A DNA stretch of 64,000 nucleotides from Cryptomeria japonica (lineage: Eukaryota; Streptophyta; Pinopsida; Cupressales; Cupressaceae). Below are positions 34,700 through 46,483 of this stretch, piece after piece. The stretch is taken from NCBI RefSeq assembly GCF_030272615.1, contig NC_081414.1, positions 310,635,664 through 310,699,663 of the forward strand. The letters are read 5' to 3'. The notes below the pieces were generated by a model. That model searched no databases, was not told where the DNA came from, and saw nothing but the letters and a program-made list of their open reading frames with translations. The position numbers and the translations under genes were made by a program. Positions within the stretch are counted from its first letter, which is position 1, and every line of letters begins with the position of its first letter.

Positions 34700-36050
34700 G
34701 TTACTTTTACTTAGGCTTCCCAAACCTGAGCACAAAAAAATTTGAATTTTCAAGGACGAACTGTCGCTATTAGGTGTGAAAAAAAATCTTTTTATGCCTA
34801 GGGTTTCAAATTATGATAAAATAGTTAATTCTATTGTAAGCTTGAAATATGAGTCCTTTTTTATGAAATGGTTTATTGAGTGGCCTTCTCCCCACAAGGT
34901 AAGCCAATGGTGCGATAAGAACTAGGGGAGCTAACAAATGGTTTACTTCTAGTGCAATGCCCCTTAGGCATTTTTGAATTTTTTTTTTGAATGGAGGTCC
35001 TTTTATGATGGAAGATTATGACTTCACTATCAAAGACTAGAAGTTGAACTTTAATCATTTAAAAGAAGAGGTGTGTTAAAGTATTTTTTTAGCTTCTATA
35101 AGATTCCTTTATCATATTGGGATTTTGAAACCCTAAAATTTATTGAGAATAATTGGGGACTTTTGTTTTCACAAATGAATGAATAGAAGATAGACATCTC
35201 AAAAAGTATGCCAAAATATGCATTAAAATTGAGCCTTGTACTCATTTTCCAAGATAAATTAAGTTAAGGTTAGAGCACAAAATGTAGCAACACAAGATTG
35301 AGGTGGAATAATTGGGGCAGTTGTGCAATATTTGCAAACCTCTAGACTACAAGAGAAAAGAATTTTCATGAAAGGTAGATGAATGAGATTGCAATGAATA
35401 TGATAGGATGATTAGGGATGATAAGGGAACAAATAATCTTCAGGAAACTGAGGGAACCTAAGGGACTAGCAAGAATCAAATTGTTTAGTTGAGGCAATCT
35501 AAAAACTAGGGGAACTCATATGAGGTGGAATTAGCTGACGTTATTGAGAAAAAAAATGGATGGTGTTGGAGTTGGTATATTTTCAACCCCCAATCATATA
35601 GAGAATAAGGCTAGAAAGGAAGATGGAGTTGATTGAACATGGGATGCAAATGACAAAGATCTATCTTACCTCAAAAAAAAAAGAGAGTTACCCCCCTATA
35701 TTGCAAGAGTGTCTTAGAGAAAAGTTTGATTTTCCACTATTAGTAGCAGAAACCTTTGCATCCCCTCACACAACAAAGGAAGGGAAAAAATAAAATGCCC
35801 CTTCCTTGAACCCTAAAGGGGTTGATAGTTTGGTTTCAAAGGATGAGGAAGATAGTGAATTTGAAGATGATGAAGTGGATATATTGGTAGTGAGATCTCT
35901 TAATCAAAGTCTTTCAAAGATAGGTAAATCCAAATTGGGGGAGAAAGGCCAGAGATGAATGAAATATAATAGAGTGATATTGGAAATAGCTAGAAGTGCC
36001 AAATATTAGATGAAATTAATATCAGAGTTGGGAATCATCCTTCTTGAGTT
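34700..36050 (+). pseudogene. LINE copy B, ORF1 region
   Basis: Broken plus-strand frames include SFYKIPLSYWDFETLKFIENN, reminiscent of the DUF4283-type segment in ORF1 of plant L1 LINEs, and an Asp/Glu-rich stretch near 35,840. It lies directly upstream of the endonuclease start of the same LINE. Stops and frameshifts are frequent and no zinc knuckle was confirmed, so the exact limits are unknown. Confidence 0.4.
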
Positions 36051-36060
36051 GCCATGAAGG

Positions 36061-36670
36061 TCATATCATGGAATTTTAGGGGCATTAATGCCCCTAAAAA
36101 ACATGCTTGATCAAGCAACATGTTGATCAAGTTGGTCGACAAAGAATCTCTAAAAAGGTAATTGTTAAAATAGTGTCAATGGCAAGGTTTATTTGCAAAG
36201 GTGACTGCTAGGAGTAGTTTGGAACCCTGGTCATTTGAAGGTGGATGGTAAACTAGAGAACCTGAAAGTTAGATGTATGTTAGTTAAAGAAATAGTCCAC
36301 TTGATAAATGTTTATGGTCTTGCAAGAATTATTACGAAGAAAGAATGGTGGAATCAAATTTAAATAACTATTCAATATCTAGGGAACAACAAGGTAGTGG
36401 TAGGAGGGGATTTCAATGCTACACTAGAGGGATTAGAAAAAAGGGGGGAGTATCTCAGCTAACTCGAACTCAAATGGAATTTTAGAACCTTGTCAATGAT
36501 AATCTCCTTCAAGGAGTAGTGTCTAAGAATGACATCTTTACCTAGACAAATATAAGAGTGGAATTTACAAGTATTGCAGATAAGTTTGATATATTCTTAT
36601 TGGCAAGAAATTGGGAGCTATTTTCTACACCTATGAGATATATACTCTTCCCTTATTAGGTTTTGATCAT
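36061..36670 (+). pseudogene. LINE copy B, endonuclease domain
   Basis: The apurinic-type endonuclease starts at the ATG at 36,061 with MKVISWNFRGINAPKKHA, a standard L1 ORF2 beginning. Further along, VVGGDFNATLEGLEKRGEYL at about 36,395 contains the GGDFN metal-binding motif. Several stops and frameshifts lie between, and the catalytic His segment is not clear. Together with 36,870-37,923, 42,043-43,486 and 62,364-62,850 it forms one interrupted element. Confidence 0.75.
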
Positions 36671-36869
36671 TTCCCCTCACTATTATAGTTTTTCTTGACT
36701 AAAGTCGTTGAAAGGTGCATGTTTTAATTTGAGGAAATGTGGCTAAAGGATAAAGAATCAATAAATAGATTTTCTAGGTGGTGGAAACAAGTGTCTAGAT
36801 ATGGTAGATCTAGATTATTCCAATGTAACTTTTTTCACTTTATACTAAAAGATAGTTGAAAGAATGGAA

Positions 36870-37923
36870 TAGAGCTCATTTCAAAAACATATTTGAAGAA
36901 AAAAATAGAATAGAAGATGAGCTAATTGAATTGTATGAGAAGGTAATAAAAGAAGGTAGGGATGTTGTTTTGTATAAGAAAGAGATTAAATGGAAATTTT
37001 GGTGAGAGGAAATTTTATGGTGGTAAAAATCCAGAAAATGTTGGTTGAGGGATGGAGATAGAAACACTAAATTTTTCTATAAATTTACAAAAGTGAAATG
37101 GAGTAGGAATCATATAGATTCGAAATAAAAAATAGGGAGGGTTGTCTTTTGTAGTCGCTAAAAGAAATTAGTGAGGAAGTTGTTGATTATTTCCAAAAAA
37201 TATTGAGTGGGGGGATTGAGCTAGTGGTAAATGATAGAGGAGATTCTAAATAGCATATTGATAAATATTAGCAAGGAACAAAGTGTTAGGTTAGTAGGAT
37301 CTGTCAACATGGAGGAAGTTAAGAAGGCCACCCTTTGAATTGGACCTAATAAGGCTCCTAGTTCTAATGGATTTCTAAAAAGCTTCTTCAAAACCTTTTC
37401 AGACATCGAATTGGATGTTAGGAAAGCCTATGATCAAGTGGATAGATAATTTTTGTTATATATTATGGAGAAATTTAGTTTTTGTAGAGAGTGGATCCTA
37501 TGGATAAAAGTTATATTTTTGGTCTAGAGTTCTTAGTTCTATGCAATGGCAGCCCTCGGGGATTCTTCAAGTCTTCACAAGGTTTTAGACAAGGGAATCC
37601 TTTATCCCCATTTTTCTTTATATTGATGGTAGATGCGTTAGGAAGAAGCATTCAGGTAGAAAAGATCAATGGTATATGGAAAGGCATCAAAATTACTCTA
37701 GGATTTGAACTTGTTACACATCAACAATTTTTTGATGATATAATGCTCTTTGATGTGGCAAGTCGATGTGAGGCAAGGGTGATAAAATTCACTCTATAAA
37801 AATACCATAAAGCCTTTGGAAAAAAGATAAACTGAAACAAATCATATATCTTTTTCTTCAATAAAACGTTAGAAGTAAAGACAAATTAGTAAGATTCCTA
37901 GATTAGAGATAGGTCAAGTTCTA
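36870..37923 (+). pseudogene. LINE copy B, reverse transcriptase domain
   Basis: Pre-RT sequence (FKNIFEEKNRIEDELIELYE; WLRDGDRNTKFFYKFTKVKW) leads into RT motif 1 (IGPNKAPSSNGF, about 37,340). Then comes a jump straight to DVRKAYDQVDR (about 37,415), so roughly 100 residues between these motifs were deleted. The rest follows: GFRQGNPLSPFFFILMVDAL, and then FFDDIMLF in place of the usual FADDTMLF. Translation ends at 37,923, where a 4.1-kb insertion begins. The altered catalytic neighbourhood and the stops show it is inactive. Confidence 0.8.
37918..37923. repeat. Candidate target duplication, left copy
   Basis: GTTCTA, repeated at 42,037-42,042, at the points where the LINE reading frame stops and resumes. 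The exact length (5 or 6 bases) is uncertain. Confidence 0.5.
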
Positions 37924-40900
37924 TTTGCTTACAAATTTGTCCCTTTTGAACTATAAAACAAAACTCTCTATGCCCTAATATAGAGACGGACATGTGACAA
38001 ATAGTTAGAGAAGTTACTTATTGAATTAACAACTTTCCTTTGAATTTTAGAGGTACAACTCCCTCTTATGATATAATGGGGGTTTTTATGAGTATGCTTT
38101 TAAGCAAAAAGAAAGAAAGGCAAATATAAAAGCAAAATAAAAGAAAGGACATGACTTGGGAAGAACACAAACAAATGGCTCAAAATCCACCCATTCGTTA
38201 TACACAACCAACTATAATGGATAATTGACAGAGAATCTTTTTCAAATAATGTAAATGCATTACAACTCAAAGTTCTGTAAACATATACATCCATAACTAA
38301 ATACATAGATGAATTATAGGAACTGTTTGCAAATCTCAAAGTAAATTTCAACTAGAAGAACATGCATGAATGCAAAGCCTAAAACAAATTCCCATCCATA
38401 ATTCATATTCCAAAGCACAAAGTCTTATGTTTCTGCATATAAAAATTATGTCTCTGAAAAGGAAAACATGTTGCCGAAAACTTAGTTTAGAAACATTCAA
38501 AAGCAAACTGATCAATACTCACTCATGCATCAAAGTGCAAGGGGGATCGGTCCTTTCCTTTTATCTCCCATCTATAGCTATATATATCTAAAAGAAAATA
38601 GCTTCCTATAAGGTAACGATTTCTAGATTAGAATCATTTTTCCTAAAGAAAACTGAAAGCTACCTTTAAAGTACACATGTGATTATGTGAGTTTATAATT
38701 CAAAGTTAAAATTGGAAACCTTATCCCAACTATTCTAACCTATATTTAAACAACAAGTTGAACATGATTCCTTTGCATGTCAAGCTCCCTCTCATGTCTT
38801 TCAACTTTCTCTTCCTCCTCTTTAAGCACAAAACTCACCCGCAAGTATTCAACATAGCCATGTTTGCATTCCCAAGCCATTTTTGTCAATCTAATAAGTA
38901 TGTCTTCCTAAGGATTTTTTATGGATTTTGTATCTAGTTGCATTATTGGTGCGGGGCCATCTCCTTGAAGTACCATTTTTACCACTTAATTATTGAGTTG
39001 GTCACCTGGATTTTTTGGCTGCAACAATTTCTTCTTGTAATTGGCGGTTATGATTCTTGACTTGTCTTTCTATCTTTCTCAGCAGTGTCATTGTTTCTTT
39101 ATACCCTACAAAACAAGTTTTTTGTTTCCATGTGATGGCATATAGTCTGAGGATAATGTCTTCCTATTCATTCTATGGCCAATTCAAATATGGGTTAACT
39201 ACATGAAACTGATCATTATGAGGTAGAAACATTTTGAGAAGGATAATTCATATTGATATGTTACTTCAACGAACTTTAAATATCATAATGAAAAAGTGTA
39301 AACATATTAAATTCCTTTTGCAAGAAAAGACCCATATTAAAGTTATAACGTGTGCCACCATCTTTGTATGATTTTCATTGTTTAATTAGCCATTACAAAG
39401 TTGTACATGCAAATCTTCATAGGATTATGTCTTGGAAAGAGTGCAATGTATGGAGATCGGTGAGTTAGATATTTCAAAACATAATTGCACAAGTTCCCAA
39501 ATCCTCTAATATCCCGATGTTGTTGAGAGTCCTCCATCACTTAGTATGACCCACTGCTTTCAGAAAGATATCGGTCACTTAGATAGATCGGGTACTCGAT
39601 TATCAGTGGAGGTGATATTAAAGTTCTTGAATCGACCAATCAATTGATAGGTAGCACTAATTATCATAAGGATCACAAAGTCGGTTCTCTTAGAACTTAG
39701 AAACCATTAAAGACAATTCAACACCGCTAATATTCAATGACCATTACTTGAGCTAGTGTATGAACAAGAGAGATCAAGAATATGATCTTCTAAAGAAGGT
39801 TGGAAACAATAAGACTTGATTCCAAAGTGGAGTTGAAGGCTGATAATGCGACATAAGATGCCTATGATATAAGTTTTCAAGGCTGGAAGTGATGATTTAA
39901 AAAATTAATGGGGGGGAAGGTGGAAACATAGGCTCTGAATGGGGACAAGGACCATAGGGAAGCAAAGAACTCCAAAATTTTAGGTTAGGCTAGTGCCTTG
40001 TCCATTGGGCTATAGAGTCAAAGAAGGAGAGAGACCGACCAAAAGAAACAAATAGTAGAAAACCAAAGAACAAACAAGAACACCAATTTCCTAGGTATAT
40101 ACATAGCTGTTAGGCCCTACCTCAAGAGGATGCCCAAAGTATTTCAAATGAAACCATTGATGGGCTGAGAGAAGTAGGCACCCATGCGAAGAAATGGATT
40201 GTGACCGTATGATGTGGCTAGAGACACATGCCACCTTGCAACCACTGCAGTATCAGACCTCCCACTGATGGACTATAGAAACTTCCCAAGAATAAACTTG
40301 CCCCCAAACAACCATTCTTCATCAAAAACTTCTGAATCATAATCCACTTTATTCATGATTTCCATGTGTAAGATCAATATGGAAGTTTGGCCCAACATTG
40401 GTCAAATTTACATTGCTAGATCCAAAATTATTATTAGTTAACCACTTGACAATTTGCAACAATCGACTCATTCGTCTTACCATCAATATTTACATCCTTA
40501 CTGGCTAGGAAAATTTCTTTTGTTGAAAGCAAAACTCTTTCTTCATATAGAACATTTTCTTCCATTTCATCCTCATTTCTTTGTTTGTTAATTTCCACAT
40601 TTTCAAACTTACAAACATTGAACTCAATTTGTTCAATATCAGTTTCAAAAGGATGAGAAATTTCAAAGAGAGGATTATCTATAACCTTTGAGTCTTTATA
40701 AAAATCTGTTAGTAGGTATAATACGTGAAATCTGTTCCAACTATTTTCACTCCCAAGCTTTTCCAACTATCCCTCCATTTTTATTGATGTTGTGACATTC
40801 TTTGCTGGTTCAAAATTAATCATAGGTTCATTTGAATACACAAGGAAGGCACTTCCTGCATATTATAGATTGAATCAAAATTTAGACATGCTACTATTAA

Positions 40901-42036
40901 TTATGATTTTTTATTTTGCATTCTATAATCATGGGGTCAAATTTGACAAAAATAAATTCTTCTCCTTTTGCACAAACAAAATCATCACTGAAAATACAGA
41001 CAAATTGAGAATGCACTTTATCCATATCCTTATCAGGATCAATCATCAAACAATCAAATTTGATTTAATTTTCATGTGCATACACTCCATTCATGGAATA
41101 AACACCACAAGTAAAGTAATCTTGTGTAATGTCTCCTTTTGGAAAGTAATTTTTGAAAGAATAAATATGATTAACCTCTTCTTGTAATTTCTTTTCCTCA
41201 TGCTTTTTATTAGGAGCTTCAAATAATGAATATTCAGGATTCATACATGGCACATTCATACCTTCTTTCATATCACTGGAATCACAAGAAACTGCATTTA
41301 TTCCAATATCAGTAATGTGACCATATTCATCCACAACTCCACAGAAAAAAGTCACCATCTGAACCCTCCAGGCACCGACTATGTTCCTTTGGTAGCACCT
41401 CTTTTTCATGAGAAATAAATGATTGCTTGATTTCACTCATTTACATGCATGTCGAGAAAGATTTTGGTTCTTTACCTTCAATCTGATTCAAAATTCTTTT
41501 TTGTTGTTGGTGGTTATTCCATGCTACTAGAAAATTATTGGGATCAGCTAATGCTTGCATAGAATCTCGTTTATCTAAAAATAGAAAAAATACAAGAAGA
41601 TCTAGGATATGAAGTAGCAAAAGAATCATCATCTACGGGTTCTTCTTTAAGTAACCTTAACTTTTCAACTTCTGCCTGGAACTTATGGATGTCTTGTTCA
41701 AGGACTTTGAGAAAGTAATATCTATGACACAAACTTTTTACCGACATTGCAAATTTGTAATCTTCAGATGGATGTAATCTTTTCTTTTTAGCCTTAGAGA
41801 TACTTTTTTTAAAAGAATTCCCAAAATAATGAAGTATCTTGTCATCTTCAACCAATATTTCTTCAATTTTTGGTGTAGACCGCCTTTTGGATTTGGACTG
41901 ATTTCTTGGGTTTGCCTGGTATTGAACTATTTTTCTAAGATCTTTAATAAAACAGAGTCACCAACCTTCATTCTAGGGGAGGAACCATTAGATATCTAAG
42001 GAAACATAACATTATCTTTTTAGTTTTCCCCAACAG
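37924..42036 (-). mobile_element. Unidentified 4.1-kb insertion in LINE B
   Basis: The LINE protein breaks off at 37,923 and resumes at 42,043, so these 4,113 bp were inserted. A GTTCTA repeat at both junctions supports this. No LTRs, terminal inverted repeats or poly(A) tail were found. The ends are TTTGCTTAC and CCCCAACAG on the plus strand. Several protein-like frames lie on the minus strand between 40,100 and 41,960. A retroposed gene piece or a capture-type transposon would fit, but nothing recognised decides between them. The 38,000-40,100 part has no recognised gene. Confidence 0.55.
40434..41960 (-). pseudogene. Unidentified coding remnants in the 4.1-kb insertion
   Basis: Minus-strand frames occur at 41,571-41,855 (with KKSISKAKKKRLHPSEDY and HRYYFLKVLEQDIHKFQAEV), 41,065-41,436 (with VDEYGHITDIGINAVSCDSS) and 40,434-40,766 (with EISHPFETDIEQIEFNV). 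The second continues beyond one stop with IDPDKDMDKVHSQF and VKFDPMIIECKIKNHN. Amino-acid use is that of real, mostly soluble, charged protein, and codons are AT-rich. The frames are separated by stops and shifts. I recognise no family. A weakly protein-like piece near 40,280-40,350 (with DYDSEVFDEEWLFGGKF) may belong to the same gene. Confidence 0.4.
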
Positions 42037-42042
42037 GTTCTA
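42037..42042. repeat. Candidate target duplication, right copy
   Basis: GTTCTA, matching 37,918-37,923. Confidence 0.5.
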
Positions 42043-43486
42043 AAAAATTTCTTGGTACTTCCACTCTTTAAAGGCACTAATAAAATTAGACTGTGGGACA
42101 ACATAATGTCAAGTTGTAGTGCAAAACTTGAATCACGGAAAAATAAATGGTTAACATTGGCAGGTAAGATTTTGATGCTAAGATCGGTCGTATCGACCAT
42201 TCTAATTTATGTGATGTCCTCTATGAAACCACATTAGATGATTTGTGATCTAATCAACAAGAAAATGAAAAAAAAAAATTGTAATGATAGTACAAAGAAA
42301 AATAAAATCCCACTCATTGGATGGGATAAATCTGTTGCCTAAAAGAGGTTACCAAAGTGAGGCTTTAGTAACGGTTAATAATGAATATGATATTGGGTGC
42401 AAATCTAGTTTGGCATATGTACAAAATATCTATATAGAAGTAGGCAAGAATTTTACAAAACAAGTACCTTGACTCTCCAAATTGAACAAGAATTTTCATA
42501 GTGTATAATCCTCTAGTTGGATTTGAAATTTATATAACTTTACGATGTCTTGTAGGGACATTATTATAGAGCATATTACATGGGATGTTAAACATGGGAA
42601 ATGAGATTCCTTATGAGAAGATTCTTAGGATGGTCAATAGGTCCTTTCTAAGCTTTAAGATCTATAAGGGGCAAGAGAGACTCTAGTTTAGAAATGGGGT
42701 AATAAGATGGGTCACTATGTCATGAAGCAAGAAATACACAAAGTAGTAGAATGGAGATGGAAATTAGTCCAGAGTTCAGACTTGGTGGTGGTGATATCCA
42801 ATATCATGGATAAATTGAGGATCTTGTTATATGAGGATAATATACTATAAGATGGTGTGATTTGAAGTTTAGGAACTTATAAATAATGTTGGAATATATG
42901 TTAAAAGAGGCAACAATCAAGAAATAGGACTGGCTAGTGCACCTATGTTGGAGCAAAAACTATCTACCAAAATTTGTAGTTTTCTCCTTGGGATTCCCTC
43001 CATAAAAGAATTTAAACTAGGGATAGATTATGTGAGATTAGTTTTTAAGGACTCCAAAAATACCTTTTATGTAAGATGGAGGGTGAATCGATGATTATTT
43101 TCTTCATCACTATGAGACAATGGATGCCTACATGAAATTTATAATGCAAAAACTCAACTGGATTGCACATTTTCCTTCAAGTTTTGTGTCAATGTTTAAT
43201 GGATGGCCAAATCTTCATAAGGGATCAATTCTTTCTATTATATGGGTGACTTACCTAATAATTAGTATATGAGAATTAAATAAATAATAGAATTGAATAA
43301 TTTTCAAGGAAAGGAAATGACAATAGGATTGTTATTAAGCAATATTGAGAATGCAATCTCAGAGGTGGTAATAATGGAGCAAGAAATAAAAGTTTGGTAA
43401 AAATTTCCTTTTCATTGTGGGATGAAAAGATCAAAAGGAGTTGGGCCATTTTGATTGTTCTCCCCATTTATGGGGAATGACAAGTT
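42043..43486 (+). pseudogene. LINE copy B, post-RT region
   Basis: The protein resumes with PLFKGTNKIRLWDNIMSSCS and KNKWLTLAGKILMLRSVVST, the well-conserved segment after RT in plant L1 LINEs. Downstream to 43,486 translation is increasingly broken. A CTNHLL-type zinc-binding domain was not found. The Tat element begins at 43,492 after the GGTCC duplication. Confidence 0.7.
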
Positions 43487-43491
43487 GGTCC
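43487..43491. repeat. Tat element target duplication, left copy
   Basis: GGTCC, identical to 62,359-62,363. It lies within LINE B. Confidence 0.95.
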
Positions 43492-44950
43492 TGTATGTGG
43501 GAAAAGAGGGCGAATAAAACTTAATATGTGAAAATATGTTAGAATACTAGTCCACACACACACACAAGACTTCTTGGTGCAAGCTATGGAGTAACATAGT
43601 ATTACTCAGCTTCCCAAGGAGGGTCCCATGGTTCTCTATCTCACAATGTCCCTCAAACCAATGTTTTGCTCTCAGATTACTGAGCAAAATGGTTCAGGGA
43701 TGGCAAATGCAAGAACGAGGGATGCTTTGATTGATTTTAGTATGAGATGTGTTGTAAGCTTATGTATGATAATAAACTAAATGATAAGATGACAAGATTA
43801 GTATGAATACTATCCTAACATGATATATTAGTCTATGATTGAGCTAAAATGATAAAGAAATTATTCTAAACATGCATATTAGTCTAATTCCTGATCTAAA
43901 AGAGGCTAAATGAGGAGCATATATGAAATGAGAAAGCTTGAAAGAATTTGAGCATAAGTGTAATGCTTCAAATTTGAAAGATGATTGTTAAGAATGGAGG
44001 AATGAGAGCTCTATTTATAGCACAAACAGGGCAATGGATGGTCAAGATTGAATGGTTTAATCAAGGGCCAAGTTTGAAAGTTGGGGATCCATGTGCACAA
44101 TTTGCACCAATGAAATGGTGACAAGTGTCAACATAGGATTGGGTTGAAAGAAGAGGTTGGAGGCATTAAAGGCCTGAGAAGACCTCATGGTTATCTAAAG
44201 GCTAAGGGTCAAGTCTAAGTTAGGCTTACCCACTGGATTAAGAGTTAATCCAAGGATAAACCTTTGTGCAAATGATTAAGAGATAATCATGGTCAAAGCA
44301 TTAATGGCCTGATGAGACTCTTGGGTTGGATAGAGGTTGAGTCAAAACAAATGTTTTAACCATGTGGGAGGGTTTGAATTAACCATTAATGGTTATTGGA
44401 GACTTTGGGGATTAAGTGGTTGAAGGTTGGAAGCCTTCAATGGTTTTCAAAGACTTTAAGGGTTTTGGTGGTTGAAGGTTGAAAACCTTTAATGGTTATC
44501 AAAGACTTTAAGGGTTTTGAGAAGTGACTTCCCTTTGTTTAGGGATGTGACAAAGTTTAGAGGAGGGTTAGGTTAATTAGATGTGTTTAGAAGATTCTAG
44601 AAGGGATTAGAAAGGGGTTTGGGATTTTACAAGTGGATGGAGGGATAATAGGATTTTAATTGAAATAAAGAATTTCATTCAATTTGGTTGTAATTAAATA
44701 AATTTGATTTATTCAATTTGGGATAACTATTTAATTAAATTTGAATTTAATTAAAAGTGGATAGGGGGGTTTTAATTGAATAAAATGATTTATTCATTAA
44801 ATGGGTATAGTGAATTTAATTTAAATAAATTGAATAATTTATTTAATTAAATAGAAGAATGTGGATAATTTAATTAAATTGGATTTAATCAAATAGAGAA
44901 ATGAACATAAAATATTCATTTAGGAATATGGTCATTTTTATACGTCTACA
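43492..44950 (-). repeat. 3' LTR of the Tat element
   Basis: Read on the minus strand it starts TGTAGACGTATAAAAATG and ends CATACA. It aligns with 60,900-62,358 over 1,459 bp without gaps and with about 11 differences by eye, 8 of them transitions. It contains TATAAATA (minus strand, 44,012-44,019). An internal duplication of about 56 bp (44,408-44,518) has the form TGGTTGAAGGTT...AGACTTTAAGGGTTTTG. Confidence 0.95.
44012..44019 (-). promoter_or_regulatory. TATA box in the 3' LTR
   Basis: TATAAATA in GCTATAAATAGAGCTC. It is the same box as in the 5' LTR; from here it would drive transcription out of the element into LINE B. Confidence 0.6.
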
Positions 44951-44965
44951 TTTTGCCCCTCTTTG
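44951..44965 (-). other. Polypurine tract of the Tat element
   Basis: On the minus strand CAAAGAGGGGCAAAA ends exactly where the 3' LTR starts. Confidence 0.85.
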
Positions 44966-45290
44966 AAGTGACGTGTGTGCACATGTTATTTCAAAGAAAA
45001 TGATGCTTTATCATGATTTATGATCTAATGCAATTTTTGTTGTGTCACTCTTTGATTTGCAAGTCATGCCCCAGATTCGATATTTGATGTGTGATGCCCC
45101 CTCAGGAGATGAATCAATTTTGAAATTTTTTTGATTTAATTTGATGAAGTTCGTATGATGTGTATGATTTCGTGCATGTAAAAAGTGTGCAGATTGATTC
45201 ATCTCCCGATAAGTTACAACTGTTTTGGTATAGGGGAGACCGCGACCATATTACAGGGTCAGTCGGCTAACCCTAATTTCATTTTCCTCC

Positions 45291-45297
45291 TATAAAA
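45291..45297 (+). promoter_or_regulatory. TATA box of the antisense PMD gene
   Basis: TATAAAA in CTCCTATAAAAAGGGAAAAG lies 75 bases upstream of the first-exon ATG at 45,372. The expected start site would be about 45,320-45,330, giving a 5' leader of about 45 bases. The element therefore appears to carry an internal promoter for its antisense gene. Confidence 0.6.
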
Positions 45298-45371
45298 AGG
45301 GAAAAGGGTTTGATTTAGGTTCATTTGTGCTTTATTGACTTTGGAGAAAGAGAATTTGCTCTGGAGAGAAA

Positions 45372-45446
45372 ATGTCTATTCCCTATCGCAGACACCGTTT
45401 TGAGCGCGTTCGGAGATATCGGAGACCTGTAGCGCGTGGACCACCA
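45372..45446 (+). pseudogene. PMD gene exon 1 (predicted)
   Basis: ATG at 45,372, 25 codons ending in a Pro codon, then GTAAGT. Eleven of the 25 residues are Arg, which suggests a nuclear-localising or RNA-binding head. The exon contains one GTAGCGCG word of the adjoining array. Confidence 0.55.
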
Positions 45447-45990
45447 GTAAGTCAACGTTTTTGACCCCTTTTTGATTTTTTGTTTTGTCGTTTTTAGTCA
45501 CTTTTCAAATTTCAAAGTTCGGGTGTTTCGTTTTAGCGCGTCTAGGGTCCACAGTAGCGCATACGAAGTGTGAAGTAGCGCATCAAGTTTAAATTTAGGG
45601 GTCGCGTCCGAAAAATGTAGGCTAGCGCATAAAACTTTCAGGTTAGCGCATGCATGGATAATAGCGCATATAAAGTGTTGGGTAGCGCGTCGCGTCAACA
45701 GGGTAGTGCATAGGTGTGACCTAGCGCATAGGAGCCGCAGAGGGTTGCATAGGGAAGGGGGTTTAGCGCGTAGGGCTAACCTAGCGCATAGGGCTAAACG
45801 GATAGCGCCTAGGAGGGATAGATTAGCTTGTAGACAGAGTCTAGCACATAGGATGGGTTAGGTAGCGCAACGGGGGAAAAGAGTAGCGCGTGGATAGAGT
45901 CTAGCGCATAGGACAGATAGATTAGCGCTTAGGAGAGACAGCCTAGCGCATGGGGGTGTTTTAGCGCATTGAAGATCTGTTTTAGCGCAT
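45429..45990 (+). repeat. TAGCGCAT word array, PMD side
   Basis: About 19 exact TAGCGC cores plus four variants occur on the plus strand, each usually followed by AT or GT, with unrelated spacers of 12-35 bases. None is in the opposite orientation. Nearly all lie inside the predicted intron of the PMD gene. Confidence 0.9.
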
Positions 45991-46483
45991 CTGAAAAATT
46001 TTGCAGTTTTGACCGATTTGAAAATTTGTTTTATCTGTCTGTCGTGTTTTGATGAATTTATCCAATATGAGTGTTGGTATAACTTGTTTGGATTTGCGAG
46101 TTTCCAAGTTATGTATAGATATCAACAAGTTTTGTTAATCAGAATATGATGTATTTGCGTGGTCTGTTTCAAATTCAATGTGTGGGAAGCCTAAGTTGTA
46201 TTACAAGCCGATATGGGTTGGAAACTTGAGTTGTGTTACAAGCTGATATGGGTGGGAAACTTGAGTTGTTTTACAAGTTTATGTGATTTTGGTACTTGAG
46301 TTGTTTTACAAGTTTTGATATGGTTTTTGAGAACTTGAGTTGTGTTACAAGTTAATATGAAATGATAGGTTTGTGAACTTGATGTAGATGAGAAAATTGT
46401 TTCATGTTGTTGATGTAAGTTTGATTTTGATATCTTTGTTTTGATGTGGAAACTGATATTGGATATGTTTCGTTTGTTGATAG
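45447..46483 (+). other. Predicted intron of the PMD gene
   Basis: Donor GTAAGT and acceptor TGATAG bound 1,037 bp that contain the TAGCGCAT array (to 45,990) and an AACTTGAGTTGTGTTACAAG tandem repeat. Splicing joins phase 0 to phase 0. The alternative acceptor at 46,555 would remove the stop at 46,553 but has a poor pyrimidine tract. Confidence 0.5.
46183..46355 (+). repeat. Tandem repeat of AACTTGAGTTGTGTTACAAG
   Basis: Five imperfect copies, 35-45 bases apart, each with the same 20-base core (first copy AGCCTAAGTTGTATTACAAG). It lies in the 3' part of the intron. Confidence 0.8.

Noticed and set aside
45429-45990. TAGCGCAT array as a CRISPR or ordinary satellite
   Set aside because: Words are only about 8 bases, spacers vary in length and sequence, and the context is a plant retrotransposon.
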